From: Candidatus Omnitrophota bacterium
Lineage (GTDB): Bacteria; Omnitrophota; Gorgyraeia; Gygaellales; Profunditerraquicolaceae
Length of the DNA: 10,403 nt
Reading direction: 5' to 3'
NCBI GenBank assembly: GCA_016867175.1
Contig: VGKF01000014.1
Span: 1 to 10,403, forward strand
Each line of letters begins with the position of its first letter. The stretch's first letter is position 1. Below the pieces are notes generated by a model. The model saw nothing but the letters and a program-made list of their open reading frames with translations. It was not told where the DNA came from and did not search any database. Positions 5,570 to 10,403 of this stretch are shown in pieces. Both the position numbers and the translations under genes were made by a program.

Positions 5570-7078
5570 GTGGGGCAAGCAGCCGGACAGCCAAAACACT
5601 ACGCGACAGCCAAAGAAGACCGCGTCTCTACTTTTCAAAAAATTATATACAGCTTGGGGGCTTTTGCCAATACTTCCCAGGCTGCTTTTATCGGGCAGAT
5701 GGTTATTGTTTTGAACCTGGGGTTAGGCGTAAGCCCCGTTTTAGTTGGCCTGGTAGGCGCTATCCCCCGCATCGTAGATGCCATATCAGATCCTGTAACG
5801 GGATACTTTTCTGACAACCTGCGCACCCGCTGGGGCCGCCGTAAACCGGTCATATTTTTTGGCGCGGTTATGGGGGGGCTTTTCTACGCATTGATGTTCC
5901 AACTCTATAAGGGGCATAGCGAACTCTATTATTTCTGGTATTTCCTGATATTCCAGGTTCTTTATTTTATCGGATTCACCTGTTTTTCCATACCCTGGAT
6001 AGCGCTTGGTTATGAAATGACCCCTGATTATCATGAGCGCACCCGTTTGCAGGCGGCAAGTAATTTTGCAGGGCAGATCCCCTGGCTTATCGCCCCCTGG
6101 TGCTGGGCTATTATGCATAACCAGAAGTGGTTCCCGGATATCGTGGTAGGCGGCAGGACCCTGTCCATCATCATAGGTTCCACTATCCTCGGGTTCGGCA
6201 TACTACCTGCCCTCTTCAATAAGGAATATTTTCACACCCTTCCCAAGCCTAATATTAAGGGGGGGCTGGCTGTTGTAAAAAATTTCTTTAGCGGGGTGTT
6301 CATCACCCTTAAATTCAAACCGTTTCTAAAGCTTTGCCTGGCCACCCTGCTTATCTTCGGCGGGTTTATGTGCGCGTCAGCTTTTACCATCTATGTTGTT
6401 TTCTTCTATGTCTTTAAAAATGCCCCTCTGCTTGACCAGGCCTATGCGAACGGAGGCCGGTTGCTCGGTTTTTATGGGACATTCAGCGCTATCTGCACGC
6501 TGGGCGTCATCTCTTTGACCTCATGGCTATCCAGAAAACTCGGGAAAAGAAACACATTTTTTATTACTATACCTCTTTCAATCTTGGGTTATGCCTTGAA
6601 ATGGATAGGGTATAATCCCGATCATCCCTATTTACTTTTTATCGCAGCCCCTTTTATCACCTTCGGCCTGGGGTCGCTTTTTACGCTGATGAGCTCTATG
6701 GTTGCCGATGTTTGCGACGTTGACGAACTAAAAACCGATACCCGGCGCGAAGGGATGTTTAGCGCCGTCTACTGGTGGATGGTCAAGCTCGGGGTAGCCT
6801 TGGCATCGTTTATCTCCGGGATACTCATCAACGCAACCGGTTTCCGGCAAGAGCTGGGCCTGGCACAGGCACCCAGCGCTTTATTCTGGATGAGGATTTA
6901 TGATGTGGGGATTCCTATTCTCACCTCTTTAATTGCCTTGTTCATTATTATGACTTTTGACATTTCCGAAACTAAGGCGCATGAAGTCCGCATTCAGGTA
7001 GAGAGGCGTAGAGGTGAAAGACGAAGCGAAGAAAGGCGGATGGAAGAAGAAAGGCGTAGAGGCGAAAGACGGGAATAA
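5570..7078 (+). CDS. GPH-family (MelB-like) sugar:cation symporter with an Arg/Glu-rich tail
   Basis: A 502-residue polytopic inner-membrane transporter of the glycoside-pentoside-hexuronide group in the major facilitator superfamily, which moves sugars together with Na+ or H+. The family signature is plain: D70-AIS-D74-P, then GYFSDNLRTRWGRRKP; the two aspartates correspond to the cation-site pair Asp55/Asp59 of MelB. A second signature, ALGYEMTPDYHERTRL, follows helix IV-V, and the C-half carries VADVCDVDELKTDTRREGMF. About 12 hydrophobic segments are present. The last 26 residues (477-502) are almost all Arg and Glu, an addition not usual for the family. GTG start with a strong Shine-Dalgarno; first gene after the promoter at 5493. 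The next gene begins six bases after its stop. The sugar is unknown; its neighbours suggest a product of the hydrolase at 7085. Confidence 0.88.
   Translation: MGQAAGQPKHYATAKEDRVSTFQKIIYSLGAFANTSQAAFIGQMVIVLNLGLGVSPVLVGLVGAIPRIVDAISDPVTGYFSDNLRTRWGRRKPVIFFGAVMGGLFYALMFQLYKGHSELYYFWYFLIFQVLYFIGFTCFSIPWIALGYEMTPDYHERTRLQAASNFAGQIPWLIAPWCWAIMHNQKWFPDIVVGGRTLSIIIGSTILGFGILPALFNKEYFHTLPKPNIKGGLAVVKNFFSGVFITLKFKPFLKLCLATLLIFGGFMCASAFTIYVVFFYVFKNAPLLDQAYANGGRLLGFYGTFSAICTLGVISLTSWLSRKLGKRNTFFITIPLSILGYALKWIGYNPDHPYLLFIAAPFITFGLGSLFTLMSSMVADVCDVDELKTDTRREGMFSAVYWWMVKLGVALASFISGILINATGFRQELGLAQAPSALFWMRIYDVGIPILTSLIALFIIMTFDISETKAHEVRIQVERRRGERRSEERRMEEERRRGERRE
7004..7071 (+). repeat. Direct repeat encoding the Arg/Glu tail of the symporter
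   Basis: A 20-base unit, AGGCGTAGAGGTGAAAGACG (7004-7023), recurs at 7052-7071 with one difference (T to C), 48 bases apart, exactly 16 codons. A degenerate copy (around 7032-7048) lies between them. The stretch is strongly purine-rich on the + strand and encodes ERRRGERR-type units. It looks like a recent in-frame repeat expansion at the end of the gene. Confidence 0.7.
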
Positions 7079-7084
7079 GGATAG

Positions 7085-9379
7085 ATGTTAAAGAAATTAG
7101 CAAATTTAATTTTTGCTTTTGCGTTTTGCCTGTTGGCGCTTAGCGGATTAGATGCAGGAGAAGGCAGCCCCGCTTCAGCAGAGCTCATTGCCAAGGCCTG
7201 GGAGGCGCACGGGAAAAAAGATATAGAAGCGACCTGGCGCTACAGCGAAGAGTGCATTAGCTTATATAAAGAAGAAGCAGCCAGGCAGCAGGCAGCGCTG
7301 GTAGCCTTACCGAAAAATAAAGACGAGATTCAAAAGGTGCAGGCCCTAAACGACGTAGCCACAGCTTATTTTATCCAGGCAGAGAGCCTGATGCGCCAGG
7401 GAAAATTAGAAGACTCAAAGAAGATATTCCAATTCATCATTGATAAATACCCTTATGCCCAGGCCTGGGACCAGTTCGGTTGGTTCTGGCAGATAGCTGA
7501 GGCCTCCCAAAAGAGTATAAAAAAGATGGAGACCGGCTCAACTGAGCTGGAAGAAGCGCAAAAGGTCTTTGCCCCTTCTACCACCATAACACTCTTTGAC
7601 CCCGGTCGAGAAGAATTCGTGGACTATAAAAAGTATGGCGAGTTTAAGAATATCGGTACAAAGGATTATCAGTATCTGATCAAGGACCAGCGCGCTTTAA
7701 GCCAGGCAGTAGGGGAAGGCATATACCCTAATACCTCTTCTTTAAAGGCTGACCCCGCGTATAAAAAGGCTTTAGAAGAAAAGAGGTTTGGCTTTACGCG
7801 GCCCGATGAAGAGTGGGACTTGGTGCATTCCCCTGACCTGGAGGCTGCTTTTTTCAAATGGGCTACAGCCCCTCAGCCGCAGGGGTTAAAATTATTTTAC
7901 CAGGGCCTTATATTAGAGAAGGCAGGCTTGATTAAGCATGCCCTGAAATGTTATTATGCTATTGTTGTGCATTTCCCCGGTAGTTACGGCATCACCTATT
8001 TTAGAACCCCCTGGTATGTGGGCCAGGCAGCGATCTCAAAGATAAACTTTCTTTTACGCAGGCATCCGGAGTTCGGGTATAAACTCGCTGACGCGGATAT
8101 ACGCATTATAAACGGATTTGACAACGATATCGCAAACGATATTGTTATCACTAATCCCGGGAAATGGGTTAAGATAGACCTCGCTCAGCGGCCGGTCAAG
8201 CCAGGCCGTAGTTCTTTAAAAATAAGACAGAGCCGCGGAGAGGGAAAGGTGCGTCTGGTGCAATATGAAAACCAGGACTGGCAGCTGCTCGTAGATGAGA
8301 AGCCCTATATAGTGCGCGGCATTACTTATTTACCTACAAAAGTAGGACAATCTCCGCACGAAGGCACCCTGGGCAATTGGATGACCGAAGACTCTGACAA
8401 TAATGGCAAGATAGACGGGCCCTTCGACAGTTTTATAGATAAGAATCAGAATAACCTGCAGAATAGCGATGAGCCGGCAGTAGGAGATTTTAAGCTGATG
8501 CAGGAGATGGGGGTCAATACCCTAAGGATTTATCACCACCCTAATAAAGTAAATAAAGAGCTGCTGCGAGAATTATATAAAAATTACGGAATTAGTGTTA
8601 TAATGGGAGATTATTTAGGAGTCTATGCTCAAGGCTCAGGCGCTTCCTGGAATCCCGGGACAGACTATAATAATCCGGAACAGAAAAGAAACATGCTTGA
8701 ATCAGTGGCTAATATGGTCCTGGAATTCAAGGATGAGCCCTATATTTTATTCTGGCTTTTAGGGAATGAGAATGTTTACGGCGTAGCCTGTAATGCCAAG
8801 TCGGAGCCGGAGGCCTTCTTTAAATTCGTAGATGAAGCTGCTCTTTTAATCAAGGCGCTTGACCCTAATCATCCGGTAGCCATCTGTAACGGAGATGTCT
8901 TCTATCTTGATAAATTCGGTAAAAACGCTCCTAATGTAGATATATTTGGCGCTAATGCTTATCGCGGGGATTATGGTTTTGGATTCCTCTGGAAACAAGT
9001 TAAAGATGAAACTAACAGGCCGGCCTTTATCACGGAGTTTGGCTGCTCTGCATATTATGAAGGTAAAGGGCAAGAGGAGGGAGAATTTGCCCAGGCCCAA
9101 TATCACCGCGGATGCTGGGAGGACATAGAGAGCAATATGGCCTTTGGCGACGGATCGGGGAACGCCCTGGGAGGAGTAGTCTTTGAGTGGCTGGATGAGT
9201 GGTGGAAGGGTTATGAGCCTTCGATACACGATAAAAAAGGCCTCTGGATAGGCCCCTTTCCGGACGGTACTATGCATGAAGAATGGCTTGGCCTTTGCGG
9301 CCAGGGAGATGGCAAGTCCAGTCCCTTTTTAAGGCACCTGCGGAAGGCTTATTTTATGTATCAGGAGAAGTGGAGATAA
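7085..9379 (+). CDS. Secreted glycoside hydrolase, clan GH-A (GH2-like barrel), with N-terminal TPR-like region
   Basis: A 764-residue enzyme expected to cleave a saccharide outside the cytoplasm. A Sec signal peptide ends near GLDA (residue 24). Residues about 30-300 hold helical TPR-like stretches (for example YFIQAESLMRQGKLEDSKKI and LILEKAGLIKHALKCYYAI). Residues about 330-400 look like a beta-rich linker. The barrel starts near PYIVRGITYLP (about 407-417), as in GH2. The acid/base candidate is E562 in LLGNEN and the nucleophile E651 in ITEFGC, matching the GH-A pattern; FEWLDEWWKG near the end fits strand 8. Between them and the barrel start is a calcium-type insert: D436-S-D438-N-N440-G441-K-I443-D444 and D452 to E463, a 12-residue EF-hand-like loop. 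Start six bases after the symporter stop, with AAGG just upstream. Exact CAZy family and substrate are not clear. Confidence 0.78.
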   Translation: MLKKLANLIFAFAFCLLALSGLDAGEGSPASAELIAKAWEAHGKKDIEATWRYSEECISLYKEEAARQQAALVALPKNKDEIQKVQALNDVATAYFIQAESLMRQGKLEDSKKIFQFIIDKYPYAQAWDQFGWFWQIAEASQKSIKKMETGSTELEEAQKVFAPSTTITLFDPGREEFVDYKKYGEFKNIGTKDYQYLIKDQRALSQAVGEGIYPNTSSLKADPAYKKALEEKRFGFTRPDEEWDLVHSPDLEAAFFKWATAPQPQGLKLFYQGLILEKAGLIKHALKCYYAIVVHFPGSYGITYFRTPWYVGQAAISKINFLLRRHPEFGYKLADADIRIINGFDNDIANDIVITNPGKWVKIDLAQRPVKPGRSSLKIRQSRGEGKVRLVQYENQDWQLLVDEKPYIVRGITYLPTKVGQSPHEGTLGNWMTEDSDNNGKIDGPFDSFIDKNQNNLQNSDEPAVGDFKLMQEMGVNTLRIYHHPNKVNKELLRELYKNYGISVIMGDYLGVYAQGSGASWNPGTDYNNPEQKRNMLESVANMVLEFKDEPYILFWLLGNENVYGVACNAKSEPEAFFKFVDEAALLIKALDPNHPVAICNGDVFYLDKFGKNAPNVDIFGANAYRGDYGFGFLWKQVKDETNRPAFITEFGCSAYYEGKGQEEGEFAQAQYHRGCWEDIESNMAFGDGSGNALGGVVFEWLDEWWKGYEPSIHDKKGLWIGPFPDGTMHEEWLGLCGQGDGKSSPFLRHLRKAYFMYQEKWR

Positions 9380-9398
9380 ACCAAAAGGAGGTTTGCTG

Positions 9399-10403
9399 AT
9401 GAAAAAGTTGTTAGTATTTTTACTTGCCATAGTTTTACTGATTCCGCTTTATAGCTATGCACAGGAGGCAGCGCCTGCAACGGCTAATAAAAGCTTCGTG
9501 GTTTATACCGAGAAGCGCGCTCCGGAGAATCACTACATACCTTCAGGCTGGATGGGCGATGTAGGAGATATAAAAATGAATGACCAGGCTATGGATAACC
9601 CGCATTCCGGTACAACCTGTATTCAGTTTACCTATAGCGCTAAGAAAACGCAAGGGTTAGGTTGGGCAGGTGCATACTGGCAGAATCCGGCGAATAACTG
9701 GGGTACTAAAAAAGGCGGATTTGATCTTACCGGAATGACTAAGCTTACCTTTTGGGCCAGGGGCGCTAAGGGCGGCGAAGTAATCCAGAAGTTTAACGTA
9801 GGCGGAATCAAGGGCACTTATCCGGACACTGCTGTGGTAGAGTTAGGACCGATTGAGCTTACCGACAGCTGGAAGGAATACACTATCAACCTGGTAGGCA
9901 AAGACCTTTCCTATATCAGCGGAGGTTTCGGGTGGGTCGCTACTTCTGATTCCAATCCTCAGGGGGCTACCTTCTTTCTAGACGATATAAAATTCGAGGC
10001 AGACCCCAATATGAAGCCTTTAGGCAAGCAGACGCAGAAGATGCCTTTTTATGTTTATGCTGATAGAGGCTCGATGAGTAACCATTTTATAGCCTCAGGC
10101 TGGATGGGAGATTACGGCGATGTAAAGTTTGATGGCTCAAACAGCGAAAATCCTTATTTAGGGGATACTTGTATTAAGTTTACCTATACTGCCAAAGGCG
10201 CGCAGGGAGCGCGCTGGGCAGGGATATACTGGCAGAATCCCGCTAACAACTGGGCTACTGTTGATGCCGGGTTTGATCTTTCAAAGGCCACCAAGCTCAC
10301 TTTCTGGGCCAGGGGCGCTAAGGGCGGAGAGCGCATTGAAGAGTTTAAGATGGGCGGTATAATGGGAGAATTTTCTGATTCTGATAGCGCAGGCATCGGC
10401 CCG
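9399..10403 (+). CDS. Secreted protein with tandem beta-sandwich carbohydrate-binding-type modules; 3' end missing
   Basis: The frame is open to the window end (335 residues seen). ATG with AAGGAGG (9385-9391) seven bases upstream, 19 bases after the hydrolase gene. A Sec signal peptide ends at about residue 21 (SYA, then QEAAP). Two copies of a module of about 184 residues follow, from F33 and from F217; each has SGWMGD, W-A-G then YWQNPANNW, LTFWARGAKGGE and, in the first, TFFLDDIKFE, the closing strand typical of galactose-binding-like carbohydrate-binding modules (CBM11-like). No catalytic domain is visible. It probably binds a polysaccharide at the surface or outside the cell, working with the hydrolase at 7085. 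The end may hold more modules or an enzyme or anchoring domain; the ligand is unknown. Confidence 0.75.
   Translation, partial: MKKLLVFLLAIVLLIPLYSYAQEAAPATANKSFVVYTEKRAPENHYIPSGWMGDVGDIKMNDQAMDNPHSGTTCIQFTYSAKKTQGLGWAGAYWQNPANNWGTKKGGFDLTGMTKLTFWARGAKGGEVIQKFNVGGIKGTYPDTAVVELGPIELTDSWKEYTINLVGKDLSYISGGFGWVATSDSNPQGATFFLDDIKFEADPNMKPLGKQTQKMPFYVYADRGSMSNHFIASGWMGDYGDVKFDGSNSENPYLGDTCIKFTYTAKGAQGARWAGIYWQNPANNWATVDAGFDLSKATKLTFWARGAKGGERIEEFKMGGIMGEFSDSDSAGIGP
9495..10046 (+). repeat. Module repeat, copy 1 (with linker)
   Basis: First copy of the 184-codon (552-base) unit in the gene at 9399. The frame and spacing are exact with copy 2: for example a 23-base identical block at 9753-9775 recurs at 10305-10327. 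The last part is a short linker (ADPNMKPLGKQTQKM). Confidence 0.7.
10047..10403 (+). repeat. Module repeat, copy 2 (cut by window end)
   Basis: Second copy of the same 552-base unit, 119 codons seen before the window ends. The protein motifs SGWMGD, YWQNPANNW and FWARGAKGGE recur at the same spacing. DNA identity is patchy and lies mostly over the conserved motifs, so the duplication is not very recent. Confidence 0.7.

Noticed and set aside
8846..9277. Minus-strand open frame of 143 codons within the hydrolase gene
   Set aside because: It lies opposite the well-conserved catalytic barrel, has no recognisable domain, and is best explained as a shadow of the + strand gene. The same holds for the minus-strand frame at 5786-6118 in the symporter.
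10184..10396. Minus-strand frames at 9632-9817 and 10184-10396 that resemble each other
   Set aside because: Their similarity simply mirrors the module repeat in the + strand gene at 9399.
1..10403. tRNA, rRNA, CRISPR array, insertion sequence or phage genes
   Set aside because: None seen on reading the window; the only repeats are the module repeat, the tail repeat and the short inverted repeats listed.

Overview
All nine recognisable genes lie on the + strand, and the window is gene-dense with short gaps. The organism is probably a Gram-negative-type bacterium: there is a lipoprotein-type solute-binding protein, Sec signal peptides, PilZ c-di-GMP receptor proteins and strong Shine-Dalgarno sites. 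The mix of short paralogous PilZ proteins, a MidA-like methyltransferase fused to an extra domain, and secreted proteins with repeated carbohydrate-binding-type modules resembles uncultured Planctomycetota-Verrucomicrobiota relatives such as Omnitrophota. That placement rests on overall character, not on a marker gene. Base composition looks moderate, and I saw no obvious foreign island.

Region 1 (1-2321): the 3' part of a MidA-like SAM-dependent methyltransferase gene with an unusual C-terminal domain that has a Cys-His-Asp arrangement. Two paralogous 108-residue PilZ proteins follow. The gap between them holds a hairpin, a perfect 10-bp palindrome and a near-perfect Shine-Dalgarno placed in front of an ATG that is immediately followed by a stop codon.

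Region 2 (2322-5485): a CUT1-type sugar ABC importer, made of a lipoprotein solute-binding protein and two inner-membrane permeases. The leader contains a nested inverted repeat. The binding-protein reading frame overlaps the first permease by 137 bases, which is unusual. No ATPase gene is present in the window, so the importer must use one encoded elsewhere.

Region 3 (5486-10403): an internal promoter with a perfect extended -10 (5493-5521) drives a second unit. It encodes a GPH-family sugar:cation symporter with an odd Arg/Glu-rich tail, a secreted clan GH-A (GH2-like) glycoside hydrolase with TPR-like helices at its N-terminus and a calcium-loop insert, and a secreted protein built of tandem beta-sandwich carbohydrate-binding-type modules that runs off the window end.

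Together regions 2 and 3 form a saccharide-utilisation locus. The secreted hydrolase and binding-module protein would act outside the cytoplasm, and the ABC importer and the symporter would bring products in. The substrate cannot be read from the sequence. The PilZ pair just upstream raises the possibility, unproven, that c-di-GMP signalling is linked to surface or carbohydrate behaviour here.
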